DNA of 64,000 nt from Gordonibacter sp. 28C (GCF_003339845.1 NZ_PPTR01000001.1:124001-188000), one strand, 5' to 3'. Positions 43,186 through 52,016 are shown, counted from the first letter of the stretch. Notes: generated by a model from the sequence alone, not told the origin. Program-made: numbers and translations.

Positions 43186-44670
43186 ATGGAAGCTGAGAGC
43201 GTTCATCGCGGCGGTATACGCAAAGTCGTTCACGACGTGCGCGAGCAGCCGACGCTGTTCATTTGCTTCGTCGGGTACAGGACGTTCGCGGCTCTGTTGT
43301 TTATAGAGGGCTTTTTCTTCCCCGACTCGTTCCAGGTGGCCGGCTTCACCTTTTCCACTATCGTTCCGTTCATGTTCGTTTGCGCGGGCGTGTGCCTGTT
43401 CTTCGCGTTTCGGTTCAAGAGAATAAAGGTGTTCGACAAGAACGGGTACCTGTGGTTCCTCGTCACGAGCATGACGCTGGGGATATTCTTCCTTTTTATG
43501 GAAACGCATGCGGGAATAGCGAACGAGCCGTTCAGGCTCGCGTCGCTGGCGCTGGGCATGGTCATGCTGGCCGTGGGCACGATGGGCATCCACATCGAGC
43601 TGGGGCGCATTTTCGGCATGCTCGGCGTGACGCCCACGCTGACGTTCGGCATCGCGGCCGCGCTCGCCACGGCGCTGTTGGCGCTGGGGATCTCGTTTCT
43701 CGACCCGTGGGTCAAGTGGGCTATAGCCTTCGTGTCCCCTGCGTTCATCGTGTTGACGTTTTACTTTTCGAAAGAGAAGGCTTTTCCCGATCAAAAGGTG
43801 CTGTATCGCGAATCCACCAACGACTTGCTCATTCCGTACCGCTTCATGGCCACGTCCATCACCCAAGGGCTGGCGCTGGGCATCCCCCTGGGTTTCATGA
43901 GCTTCTCGGGCCTTCTCGTTCCGATGCCCGATTCCGCAGGCTACTTCCTTGCGGCATTGCTGGCCCTGCTCGTGGCGCTGGTGCTTCAGATGGACTTCAA
44001 CCGCTCCATCTACCAGATAGGGTTTCCGCTGGCGGGGCTCGGGCTTTTGGCCGTGGGGGTGCTGGGGCCGTCGTCCGTGGTGGCGGGCGTGCTGCAGACG
44101 ACCGGCTTTCTGTATCTCGACCTGGTGCTGTGGGCGCTGGGATCGTACCTCATCAAGAGCTGCGACCAGCCGGCCACCTGGGTTGCCTCGTGTCCCAGCA
44201 CGGCGTTGATGACGGGCCGGGCGCTCGGCGTGGTCATAGGCAGCGTGGCCCTGCAGGCTTTCGCGAGCTCGGAGCAGACCATCGTGTTCTTCTGCGTGCT
44301 GGCCTTCTTGGTGCTGCTCGCCGCGCTGCTGCTCACCAACAACGCCAACATGCGCACGGGGTGGGGCTTCGTGCGTCCCGGCAACCCCGAAGAGGAGACC
44401 GACGTCTTCCGCACCTGCGAGGTCATCGCGCAGGACTACGGGCTGACGCAGCGCGAGTTGGAGATCATGCACAGCGTGATCATGGGCAAGACGCGCAAGG
44501 AGATAGCCGAGGACCTGTTCATCACGCAAAACACCATCAAGACGCACCTGCACAACCTCTACGGCAAGATAGACATCCATTCGGAGGGCGACCTCAAGGC
44601 GTTCGTGGCCAGGCGCGAGAAGATGTTCTCCACCGAAGAGGAGGCGCCCCTGCCCCCCGAAGAGCTGTGA
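43186..44670 (+). CDS. Membrane-bound LuxR-family regulator with 12-helix MFS-like domain
   Basis: 494 residues. About 12 hydrophobic helices fill residues 25-400, with the basic loop FRFKRIKVFDKNGYLWFL near 83-100. The C-terminal LuxR HTH (about 415-478) reads LTQRELEIMHSVIMGKTRKE, followed by IAEDLFITQNTIKTHLHNLY. Such membrane-anchored LuxR proteins are strongly expanded in Eggerthellaceae and often sit beside the oxidoreductase or transporter genes they control. The membrane part is thought to sense a ligand directly. GGGGGA precedes the ATG. The palindrome upstream may be an autoregulatory site. Confidence 0.9.
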   Translation: MEAESVHRGGIRKVVHDVREQPTLFICFVGYRTFAALLFIEGFFFPDSFQVAGFTFSTIVPFMFVCAGVCLFFAFRFKRIKVFDKNGYLWFLVTSMTLGIFFLFMETHAGIANEPFRLASLALGMVMLAVGTMGIHIELGRIFGMLGVTPTLTFGIAAALATALLALGISFLDPWVKWAIAFVSPAFIVLTFYFSKEKAFPDQKVLYRESTNDLLIPYRFMATSITQGLALGIPLGFMSFSGLLVPMPDSAGYFLAALLALLVALVLQMDFNRSIYQIGFPLAGLGLLAVGVLGPSSVVAGVLQTTGFLYLDLVLWALGSYLIKSCDQPATWVASCPSTALMTGRALGVVIGSVALQAFASSEQTIVFFCVLAFLVLLAALLLTNNANMRTGWGFVRPGNPEEETDVFRTCEVIAQDYGLTQRELEIMHSVIMGKTRKEIAEDLFITQNTIKTHLHNLYGKIDIHSEGDLKAFVARREKMFSTEEEAPLPPEEL

Positions 44671-44697
44671 CGCGCGCGGGCCGTTCGACTTGCGGCC

Positions 44698-45159
44698 CTA
44701 TGCTTTCGCCGGCGCTTTGACGACGGGCGCGGCCGGGGCGGGCAGCTCGGCCGTGCAGTGCGGGCAGCGCGTGGCGCCCTCTGCAACCTCTTCCAGGCAG
44801 TACGGGCAGCGCGGGGCTTCCTTTTCCTCGGACTGCTTGCCGCGCATCGCGAGCGAGCGCGCCTTGTTCAGGGCCTTCACGATGAGGAACACCACGAACG
44901 CGATGATGACGAACTGGATGACGGCGTTTATGAAGTTGCCGTAGGCGATGGCGGAGTTGCCGGCGCCCAGCGGCAGGTACAGCTTCATGTCCGAAAAGTC
45001 CACGCCGCCGGTGAGCGCGCCGACGAGGGGCATGATGAGGTCGCTCACGGCTGAGTTGACGATGGCGGTGAACGCGGCGCCTATGACCACGGCCACGGCC
45101 AAGTCCATCACGTTGCCCTGGTTGATGAAATCCTTGAACTCCTGGAGAAACTTCTTCAT
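44698..45159 (-). CDS. mscL: Large-conductance mechanosensitive channel MscL with C-terminal zinc ribbon
   Basis: 153 residues. The first 105 are a normal MscL: FKDFINQGNVMDLAVAVVIG (N-terminal helix and TM1), the periplasmic loop, and INAVIQFVIIAFVVFLIVKA (TM2). Instead of ending there, the protein continues with a CPYC ... CPHC zinc ribbon (about 120-139) and a Pro/Ala/Lys tail. MscL opens under membrane tension to release solutes during osmotic downshock. The ribbon replaces the usual C-terminal helical bundle region and may aid oligomerisation or binding. AAAGG precedes the ATG. It is convergent with the LuxR-type gene, 27 bases apart. Confidence 0.95.
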   Translation of the reverse strand: MKKFLQEFKDFINQGNVMDLAVAVVIGAAFTAIVNSAVSDLIMPLVGALTGGVDFSDMKLYLPLGAGNSAIAYGNFINAVIQFVIIAFVVFLIVKALNKARSLAMRGKQSEEKEAPRCPYCLEEVAEGATRCPHCTAELPAPAAPVVKAPAKA

Positions 45160-45370
45160 GTCGGACCTTTCGCCCTCGGCAAGTTATTTGCCCAGTATAG
45201 GAGCCGTAGGGCTTGCGCGCAAAACCTCCACGGAGTTGTTGACTGTCTTGCATCTTGTTCAACCGCGTGCTCGCCGATGCCTTGCGGGGTGGAGGGCTGC
45301 GGACGGGTATACTATACGGTCGTGCGTTGGCGACGGGTGCGGGACGGTTCCCGACGATCGGAGGGCGTTC

Positions 45371-45721
45371 ATGAACAAAGTGAAGATCACGGTGCTGAAG
45401 ACGACGTTCGACGAGGAGCTGGCAGCCGAGTACGGCGCCGACGGCTTGGGTCCGTGCCCCATGTTGAAGGCCGGCCAGGAGTTTCTGGCCGACTACGCGA
45501 AGCCCGAGGGCTTTTGCGACGAGGCGTGGAAGGCCGTCTACCAGTACGTGTTCGCGCTGGCCCACGGCGTGGGCGCGGACGGCGGCCTGTTCTACTACGG
45601 CGATTGGATCAAGCGGCCGGGCGTGGCCGTTTGCAGCTGCAACGACGGGTTGCGGCCCGTCATCTTCAAACTCGAGGCCACCGACACCGTCTCGACGCTC
45701 GATTACGAACCAGTGCGGTAA
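45371..45721 (+). CDS. TIGR04076-family small protein
   Basis: 116 residues; GGAGGG lies five bases before the ATG. It starts MNKVKITVLKTTFDEELAAE, then GPCPMLKAGQEF and CDEAWKAVYQYVFALAHG, and ends with VAVCSCNDGLRPVIFKLEA. This pattern of conserved Cys and the CNDGLRPVIFK close is that of the TIGR04076 family of small cytoplasmic proteins in anaerobes; the function is unknown. The four to five cysteines (CP, FCD, VCSC) could bind a metal. It lies 30 bases upstream of menF in the same direction and may be co-transcribed with the menaquinone genes. Confidence 0.8.
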   Translation: MNKVKITVLKTTFDEELAAEYGADGLGPCPMLKAGQEFLADYAKPEGFCDEAWKAVYQYVFALAHGVGADGGLFYYGDWIKRPGVAVCSCNDGLRPVIFKLEATDTVSTLDYEPVR

Positions 45722-45751
45722 GCCACGCTGCTTGGACGGCGAAGGAGTGCT

Positions 45752-47026
45752 ATGACCAGGATATTCTCGCATACGCGACCCATCGACGCCGATATCGTCG
45801 ATGCGTTCTGCATGCTGCAGAAAGGCTTCACCGACCAGTTCGTCTACTACGACAAGCGGCGCGCATGCCGCTATATGGGGCTGGGGCGTTGCATTGCGCT
45901 GCCGACGCTCGACGATGCCGAGAGCGAGCTGGAGGGCCCGGTGGGGCAGCCCCCCGTGTACTTCTCGTTCAACCGCTTCGACGCCGAGAACCCCGCGCTC
46001 ACCGACGAGCTGTTCGAGGCGTTCCCGCGTTTGAAGTTCATGCTGCCGGAAATCGTGCTCATCGAGAACGAGCGCGGCACGCTTCTGCAGGTGAACTCGC
46101 TCGGGCCGGTGTACGTGGGACGTATCGAGCGGTTCGCGCGCCAGGCGCTCGCCGCGCCGCCGCGCCGCCGTCAGAGCGTGCCGTACTCCGTCGAGCCCGA
46201 CTCGCGCGAGGCGTGGCGCGCGGCCGTGGGCGCGGGGCTGGCCGCCATCGAGGCGGGGCGCGTGGACAAGGTGGTGCTGTCGCGCCGCCAGCGGCTGGTG
46301 GCCGAGCGCCCGTTCTCGTCGAAGGACCTGCTGGTGAACCTGATCGACGGCCCGGCGCGCGGCACGGTGCTGCTGTACCGCTACGCCGACGTGTTCTTCT
46401 GCGGGTGCACGCCCGAGTTGCTCGTGCGCAAGACGGGCAACGAGCTGGAGAGCATGTGCCTGGCGGGCACGTGCCCGGCCGGCGCGTCGGAGATCGAGCG
46501 GGAGCGGCTGGCCTCCGAGCTCATGGCCGATCCGAAGAACCGCGCCGAGCACGACTACGTGGTGCGGTTCATCCGCGAGGTGTTCCGCCGCACGTGCTAC
46601 GACGTGGACGTGCCCGCCGAGCCGGGCATCCTGACGCTCACGCACGTGCAGCACCTGTGCACGCCGGCCCGTGCGCGCATTCTGGAGGGCGTCGATTTGT
46701 GGGAGATGAAGGGCGACCTGCATCCCACGCCGGCCGTGGCCGGCACGCCGGTGGGCGAGGCGAAGATGCTCATCCGTTCCATCGAGGCGTACAACCGCGG
46801 TTTCTTCGCGGGCGCGTGCGGCTACGTGGACGGCGACGGCGACGGCGAGTTCTCGGTGGCGCTGCGCACGGGCGTGTTCGACGGCGAGATCGGCTGGGTG
46901 TACGCGGGCTGCGGCATCGTGGCCGGCAGCGTGGCCGACGACGAGTACGACGAGATAGGCATGAAGTTGAAAACCGTGCTGAGCGCGTTCGACGGGAAGG
47001 AAGCTGCGGAAGGAGCCGCTCGATGA
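45752..47026 (+). CDS. menF: Isochorismate synthase
   Basis: 424 residues, AAGGAG upstream of ATG. The C-terminal chorismate-binding domain (about 140-415) has the family motifs KVVLSRRQRL, LAGTCPAGASEIER, NRAEHDYVVRFIREV, LCTPARARI, LHPTPAVAGTPVGEA and GYVDGDGDGEFSVALRTG. These supply the Mg2+-binding Glu residues and the catalytic Lys. It converts chorismate to isochorismate, the first step of the o-succinylbenzoate menaquinone route. It overlaps menD by four bases (ATGA). Confidence 0.94.
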   Translation: MTRIFSHTRPIDADIVDAFCMLQKGFTDQFVYYDKRRACRYMGLGRCIALPTLDDAESELEGPVGQPPVYFSFNRFDAENPALTDELFEAFPRLKFMLPEIVLIENERGTLLQVNSLGPVYVGRIERFARQALAAPPRRRQSVPYSVEPDSREAWRAAVGAGLAAIEAGRVDKVVLSRRQRLVAERPFSSKDLLVNLIDGPARGTVLLYRYADVFFCGCTPELLVRKTGNELESMCLAGTCPAGASEIERERLASELMADPKNRAEHDYVVRFIREVFRRTCYDVDVPAEPGILTLTHVQHLCTPARARILEGVDLWEMKGDLHPTPAVAGTPVGEAKMLIRSIEAYNRGFFAGACGYVDGDGDGEFSVALRTGVFDGEIGWVYAGCGIVAGSVADDEYDEIGMKLKTVLSAFDGKEAAEGAAR

Positions 47027-48957
47027 ACACCGATCCCACCGCCAGCGCCCGCCATCCCGAACCCGGCGCGCAGCCCCCCGCCTGTCATCCTGAGCGGAGC
47101 GCGCAGCGCGGAGTCGAAGGATCCCGCGCGGTGCCAACCGGCATGGCCAGCGCCCTGTTCCTGGGAGCGTTCTTCGACGAGTTGGCGCGCTGGGGCGTGC
47201 GCGAGGTGGTGGTGAGCCCGGGGTCGCGGTCGACGCCGTTGGCGATGGTGGCCTACGAGCTGGCGCGTCGCTTTCCGGAGCGGTTGCGTCTGTTCGTGGA
47301 CGTGGACGAGCGTGGCGCGGCGTTTTTCGCACTGGGCCTTGCGAAGGCGAGCGGGCGTCCGGCGGCGCTCGTGTGCACGTCGGGCACGGCGGTGGCGAAC
47401 TACTATCCGGCGGTGTTGGAGGCCGAATCGTCGCGCGTGCCGCTCGTGGTGCTGACGGGCGACCGCCCGCCGCGCCTGCAGGGCCTCGGCGCGCCGCAAA
47501 CCTGCGACCAGCTGAAGGCGTACGGCGACCACGCGCGCGCGTTTCGCCAGATGCCGCTGCCGACCGCCGACGACGCGGCGCTCGCGTTCGCCCGCCAAGC
47601 GGCCCGCGAGGCGTGCATTGCGGCTGGCGGGGAGGGCGACGCCGGTGCCGGGGTTCGCATCGCGGGCGCTTGCGAGGGCGGGCCCGTGCATCTGAACTTC
47701 CCGTTCGACGAGCCGCTCAAACCCGACCTCGCGGTCGAGGGTCTGTTCGAGGCCGGCCGCCGCGCGGGCGCGCCGGCCGGCGCAGGCTGCGTTCGGCCGT
47801 GCACGAACCTCGAGCCGCGCGAGGCGGCACGTCTACGCGATGTCGCTGAGGGCGGAAAGGCGCTTGTGCTCGCCGGCGAAGGGTCGTGCGCGACTGCGGA
47901 GGAAGCGCACGCCGTGCTGTCGTGGGCGCGTGCGTTCGGTCTGCCGCTTCTGGCCGACCCGCTGTCCGGGCTGCGGCGTTTCGACGACGAGCTCGTGGTG
48001 GACAACTACGATACGGTGCTCGGCGATCCGAAGCGTGCGGGCATGCTCGCCCCCGAGGTCGTCGTGCGGTTCGGACGCTACCCCGTGTCGAAGAGGGCCG
48101 CGCAGTTCGCGGCGGGGTGTCCGCTCCAGATCGTCGTCGACCCGATCGAGACGCGCGACTTCAACGACGCGACGGATGTTTTCGTCGCCTGCGCCCCCGC
48201 CGACTTCGCGCGCTCGCTCCTTCGAGAAAGCGATGGGGCGAACGATGCGGGCGGGACGGGGCAGCGCGCCTTCGCCGCGGCCTGGATCGCCGCGAACGAC
48301 GCCGCCCGCGCGCGCATCGCGGCGGTGGACGACATGGACGCCGGGTTCGAGGGCGCCTTCGTCCGGCGCGCGGTTGAGCTGGCCCCTGCGGATTCGTGCC
48401 TTTTCGCGGCGAATTCCATGAGCGTGCGCGCGCTCGACACGTTCTACCTCAAGGGCGGCCGGCCCCAGATCGTGCTGTGCAATCGCGGCTTGAACGGCAT
48501 CGACGGCACGGTGTCCACGGCCTTGGGCGCGGCGCAGCGCTTCGCCCAGACCACGCTTCTCACCGGCGACCTCACGCTGCTGCACGATCTGAACGCCCTT
48601 GCCCTTCAACGCGAGCTGCGCGTGCAGCGGGAGGCCGCGGCCGTGCGCGGTGCCGGCGCGTCCGACGCGGATCCGAGCATCGTCATCGTGCTGTTCAACA
48701 ACAACGGCGGCGCCATCTTCGACATGTTGCCCCAGCAATCCGACGATCCGTACTTCGAGCGGCTGTTCCTCACCCCGCAAGACGTGGACTTCGGCGCAGC
48801 GGCGCAGGCGTTCGGCGTGCCGTATCGGGCCGTCGGCACGGTGGCGGCGTTCGACGAGGCGTACCGTTCGATGCTGGGAGTTCCCGGCATCAACCTGATC
48901 GAGGTTGCCGTGCCGCTGTCCGGGTTGAAGGAACGCTACGCGCCGTACTGGTCGTGA
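47023..48957 (+). CDS. menD: SEPHCHC synthase MenD, with REP-encoded N-terminal extension
   Basis: 644 residues. The ATG at 47023 overlaps the menF stop (ATGA) and has AAGGAG seven bases before it. The MenD fold starts at about residue 41 (MASALFLGAFFDELARWGVR). ThDP enzyme features follow: VVVSPGSRSTPLAM, ALVCTSGTAVANY, GDRPPRLQGLGAPQTCDQ, and the C-terminal LLTGDLTLLHDLNAL with FNNNGGAIFDMLP. It joins 2-oxoglutarate and isochorismate. The first 40 residues are encoded largely by a palindromic repeat and have no counterpart in the family. Initiation at the internal ATG (47143) is possible but lacks a ribosome site. Confidence 0.94.
   Translation: MNTDPTASARHPEPGAQPPACHPERSAQRGVEGSRAVPTGMASALFLGAFFDELARWGVREVVVSPGSRSTPLAMVAYELARRFPERLRLFVDVDERGAAFFALGLAKASGRPAALVCTSGTAVANYYPAVLEAESSRVPLVVLTGDRPPRLQGLGAPQTCDQLKAYGDHARAFRQMPLPTADDAALAFARQAAREACIAAGGEGDAGAGVRIAGACEGGPVHLNFPFDEPLKPDLAVEGLFEAGRRAGAPAGAGCVRPCTNLEPREAARLRDVAEGGKALVLAGEGSCATAEEAHAVLSWARAFGLPLLADPLSGLRRFDDELVVDNYDTVLGDPKRAGMLAPEVVVRFGRYPVSKRAAQFAAGCPLQIVVDPIETRDFNDATDVFVACAPADFARSLLRESDGANDAGGTGQRAFAAAWIAANDAARARIAAVDDMDAGFEGAFVRRAVELAPADSCLFAANSMSVRALDTFYLKGGRPQIVLCNRGLNGIDGTVSTALGAAQRFAQTTLLTGDLTLLHDLNALALQRELRVQREAAAVRGAGASDADPSIVIVLFNNNGGAIFDMLPQQSDDPYFERLFLTPQDVDFGAAAQAFGVPYRAVGTVAAFDEAYRSMLGVPGINLIEVAVPLSGLKERYAPYWS
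47082..47124 (+). repeat. Palindromic intergenic-type repeat inside the menD 5' end
   Basis: The stretch starting CTGTCATCCTGAGCGGAGCG and running to GTCGAAGGATCC has the look of the TGTCATCCTGAGCGAAGCGA-type repeat scattered through many bacterial genomes. Here it is translated in frame as HPERSAQRGVEGS. It was inserted between the coupled menF/menD start and the conserved enzyme. Confidence 0.65.
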
Positions 48958-49279
48958 TCCGGCGTCGCCGCATGGAGATGTTTTCCGCAAAGCGCCGCTC
49001 GCGTCCTGCGGTTTCGTGCTCTGCTGGCCGTGGGTTCCCGGAAACGGGGCGATGCTAATATATAAGTTATATCATCATGGACAAAATCGAAGGATATGGA
49101 AAGTTTTTTCAAAGGGAATACACTTAGAATGAGAAGGCAATCCGCTGATCTGGTATTTCATCTTGCTCTGAAACGCCAGGCGGCAAAACTTCGCAAGTAT
49201 CGCGAGAGTTTTTTACCATAGCCTCGTGTTTTGTCCACTGCCTCTTGTCCGCACGCGCACCGCAGCGAAGAAAGGCCGC
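48958..49279. other. AT-rich intergenic region between menD and menH
   Basis: 322 bases; the part 49050-49225 is strikingly AT-rich for this genome and holds TATATA near 49060-49070, a candidate promoter for menH. A 30-codon frame (49129-49221, MRRQSADLVF start) exists but has no convincing ribosome site. The gap shows that menH is not in the same tight unit as menF-menD. Confidence 0.45.
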
Positions 49280-50230
49280 ATGATGGCGAACCAGGAACGA
49301 TTCTTCCAACACGACGGCGTGCGCTACCGATTCCTTACCTGGGAGCGCAACGCCGCCAAAGCTGCGCCCGTCGTGCTGCTGCACGGTTTCGCACAGAGCG
49401 CCGACAGCTGGGACGGCGTCGCCGGGCTTCTATGCCGCGAGCGCTCCGTTGTCGCGCTCGACCTTGTCGGCCATGGCGGCAGCGATCAGCCGGACGACGT
49501 GGCGGCCTACGCGCTTGAAGCCCAAGCCGAGGCGCTGCTCGCATTCCTCGCCTTCGTGGCGTGCGGTGATTCTTGTGCGCTCGACGCGCAGGGCTCCGGC
49601 TCGCTCGGCGCTTCTCGCGCGCCTAGCTCGAAGGAAGCGAAAAAGCCCGGCGTGAAAGGCCCGGAGCCATTGGTCGTAGGGTACTCCATGGGCGGCCGCG
49701 TCGCGCTTGCCGCAGCCTGCCGCAACCCTCGGGCGTTCGGCGGCCTTGTGCTGGAGAGCGTCGGCTTGGGCCCGACGGACGAGCGCGAGCGGGCGGCATC
49801 GGCCGAGCGCGACGCGCGCAATGCGGCGGCCCTGCGCAACGACGGTCTGGATGCCTTCATGGACGCCTGGGAGCGGCTTCCCCTGTTCGCCTCGCAACGC
49901 GATCTGCCGAAGGCGACGCGCGCCCGCCTGCGCGCCGGTCGGTTGGACAACGACGCGGAGGCGTTGGCGCTCACGTTCGAGGGTGCCGGCCAGCACGCCA
50001 TGCCGAATCGCGAGACGGTGCTCGAGGCCTTGGAGTCCCTCGCACGTGGCGGTGCCTCCGTGCTCTACCTCGCTGGGTCGCACGATGAGAAGTACCGCTC
50101 CCTCGCAGAGCGGTTGCGCGACGGCGGAACCTGCCCGGTTCGCATCGTCGAAGGCGCCGGCCACAACGTGCATCTCGAAAACCCTGCAACCTACGCGCAC
50201 ATACTCGAGGAGTTTCTCGCCCGCGCGTAG
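49280..50230 (+). CDS. menH: MenH-like alpha/beta hydrolase (SHCHC synthase)
   Basis: 316 residues from the ATG at 49280 (a second ATG follows at once); AAAGG lies upstream. Fold features are VVLLHGFAQSADSWDGVAGL (oxyanion loop), ALDLVGHGGSDQP, nucleophile elbow VGYSMGGRVAL (Ser), an acidic residue in LYLAGSHDEKY, and catalytic His in VEGAGHNVHLENP. MenH removes pyruvate from SEPHCHC to give SHCHC. An extra Gly/Ser/Lys-rich segment at about 95-130 separates the second strand from the nucleophile elbow, making the protein about 50 residues longer than usual. Context (between menD and menB) strengthens the call over a generic hydrolase. Confidence 0.88.
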   Translation: MMANQERFFQHDGVRYRFLTWERNAAKAAPVVLLHGFAQSADSWDGVAGLLCRERSVVALDLVGHGGSDQPDDVAAYALEAQAEALLAFLAFVACGDSCALDAQGSGSLGASRAPSSKEAKKPGVKGPEPLVVGYSMGGRVALAAACRNPRAFGGLVLESVGLGPTDERERAASAERDARNAAALRNDGLDAFMDAWERLPLFASQRDLPKATRARLRAGRLDNDAEALALTFEGAGQHAMPNRETVLEALESLARGGASVLYLAGSHDEKYRSLAERLRDGGTCPVRIVEGAGHNVHLENPATYAHILEEFLARA

Positions 50231-50293
50231 CTTCGAGCCCTTTCGGGGAGCATGTTGAGCCCGGCGAGACGGGGGTGCGGTCGCCGTCTCGGT

Positions 50294-50851
50294 TCAGGCG
50301 CGCGGCGTGGTGAGCTTCATGAGGGAGTCGGCCTGCGCCTTCACCTCTTCGGCATCCATGCCGGGGTGCTTGAACAGCCAGAGCCTGACAATGCCGACCC
50401 AGCCCGAGGTTACATAGTGGAAGAGGAATTCCACGTCTTCTTTCGGCATGTCCGGGTTGGCCTGCTCCCAGCTTTCGTGGTACGTGACGTACAGCTGGTC
50501 GAGCACGCGGTCGACGAGGTTCCCTTCGCCGCGGTTCTCGAACACCGCCTTCATCACCACGCGATGCTCGGCCACGAAGTCGATGACGGCCGACGAGATG
50601 GCGTACACGTTGGGAGGGAGCGTCGCCAAACGCTGCTCGAGGCCCGCGAACAGGTCGTCTTGCATGGCGCGCAGCAGGGAGAAAGGATCGGAGTAGTACT
50701 TGTAAAACGTCTTGCGCGAGATGCCCGCGTCGTCGCAGACCTCGCTCACCGTGATGCCGGAAACCGGTTTGTCCTGCAGCGCGCGTTCGAATGATGCGAA
50801 CAGGCATTGCTTGGTGTAGCGTTGCCGGGAATCCTTCGGTTCGACGTACAT
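50294..50851 (-). CDS. TetR-family transcriptional regulator
   Basis: 185 residues. The N-terminal HTH (about 10-55) reads YTKQCLFASFERALQDKPVS, then VSEVCDDAGISRKTFYKYYS, a standard TetR pattern. The C-terminal ligand domain belongs to the AcrR-C-like type with a WVGIVRLWLF helix near the end. It faces left, opposite to the menaquinone genes that flank it, and follows the HemN-like gene by 139 bases on the same strand. It may control that gene, the menH/menB promoters or itself. No palindrome was fixed as its site. Confidence 0.9.
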   Translation of the reverse strand: MYVEPKDSRQRYTKQCLFASFERALQDKPVSGITVSEVCDDAGISRKTFYKYYSDPFSLLRAMQDDLFAGLEQRLATLPPNVYAISSAVIDFVAEHRVVMKAVFENRGEGNLVDRVLDQLYVTYHESWEQANPDMPKEDVEFLFHYVTSGWVGIVRLWLFKHPGMDAEEVKAQADSLMKLTTPRA

Positions 50852-50990
50852 CGGGTCTCCTCGCTCGGGCGGTCGCGCTTGCGGTATCGAGCATTATTGT
50901 ACGGCTTCCCAAGCTTTTTCCTCCAGGCGGCAGTGCAAAAAGCCGACCTTTCTCGCAAGATCGCAGCCTCTGCCTCTGACTGCGTGCCCA

Positions 50991-52016
50991 CTAAGGTCGG
51001 GCGATGGAGAAGCGCGGCCGCTTGCGGGCCACGACGTCCCTGCATTGACGGTTCGCCCATGCAAGGAAGCGCAAGACGCGTTCGCGCTCGACAAATTTGA
51101 GCGTGAGCGCCGCCGGCGCGCGCCTCTGATGCACAAGTTCGGCGTATTCCGCGAGGGAGAACGCGGCAACCTCGAACCGACCCTCGAGGAACGCCGTCGC
51201 CGAGCAGCCGTATGCGACGTGCGCCGCTTCGCCCCGATCGCGACCGCGTTCGGGGCGCCTTCCCCGCGAAGCGATGCGGGGCGCGCAGGGCCGGATGGAC
51301 GCATGGTTCGCTCCGCAGGCAAAGGCTCGGTCGATGTCTTGTTGCAGCCGCGCGACCGTTTGGGATCGGGCTCCGAACGCGAACGCTGCGGACACGGTTT
51401 CGAACGGCACGCTCCCTGCGGTTGCGAGCGCCCGCTCCAGCTCGCGCGCCGTCGAAGCGGAACCGGAACTTGCGTCGTAAATGCCGTTTGCCATGATAAC
51501 GAGGTGGCGCACGCCCGCGCCGTGCAGCGCGCGCAGGTTGCGCTGCGTCGCGTCGGCAACCTGCAGCTCGAACCCGATGCCCTCGGCGATCTCGAAGTGC
51601 CGCTCGGCCGCTTGCACCAGCTCGACCAGGTTGCCGTCGAACAGCTGGGCGGTGCTTCCTCCGAAGTGGAGGGTGGTGATGCGCTTCTTCGTTGCGATTT
51701 CCGCACCGCGCGTGCGGAACGAGCCGCTTTCCAAGGTCGACCGCACTGAGAGGCTGATGGGGTTGCGCCAGGAGGTCGAGCCTACGGCCTCGATCTCGCG
51801 AACGAGCAGTTCGCGGCAAGCGGCCGCATCGCGTCGGTCCGACGAGGGGAGGCGCCGGTGCCGAGAGCGTTCGGGCGCCTCCTCGGGGACGTGGACGTAC
51901 AGGCCCAGGTTCCCGACATCCGCATAGTCGAAATACGAACCGCGCTCCTGCGAGAAGCAGCGAAGCTTTATCGATCGGCCAAGGCAGGTACGCGTCAGCG
52001 TTGCAGTTGCATCCAT
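50991..52016 (-). CDS. HemN-like protein lacking the radical-SAM iron-sulfur cysteines
   Basis: 341 residues with AGGAGG six bases before the ATG and a good promoter upstream. The chain follows the layout of HemN/HutW radical SAM proteins: LGLYVHVP at 37-44 (in place of LYIHIPFC), ITTLHFGGSTAQLF (in place of TLYFGGGTP), LRALHGAGVRHLVI, a FAFGARSQTVARLQQDIDRA segment, and YGCSATAFLEG near the usual GAGAHSF position. The CxxxCxxC motif after VHVP is absent: the sequence there is EEAPERSRHRR. It therefore cannot bind the cluster in the normal way. It may be a heme-binding or regulatory descendant. Its place between menH and menB, facing the other way, is notable. Confidence 0.65.
   Translation of the reverse strand: MDATATLTRTCLGRSIKLRCFSQERGSYFDYADVGNLGLYVHVPEEAPERSRHRRLPSSDRRDAAACRELLVREIEAVGSTSWRNPISLSVRSTLESGSFRTRGAEIATKKRITTLHFGGSTAQLFDGNLVELVQAAERHFEIAEGIGFELQVADATQRNLRALHGAGVRHLVIMANGIYDASSGSASTARELERALATAGSVPFETVSAAFAFGARSQTVARLQQDIDRAFACGANHASIRPCAPRIASRGRRPERGRDRGEAAHVAYGCSATAFLEGRFEVAAFSLAEYAELVHQRRAPAALTLKFVERERVLRFLAWANRQCRDVVARKRPRFSIARP

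Noticed and set aside
45277-47022. Very long extension of menD through menF in another frame
   Set aside because: The upstream part overlaps menF in a different frame and has no ribosome site. The ATGA junction at 47023 gives the proper menD start.
49129-49221. 30-codon basic peptide frame between menD and menH
   Set aside because: The nearest purine-rich stretch is too far from the ATG, and the region is more plausibly a promoter area.
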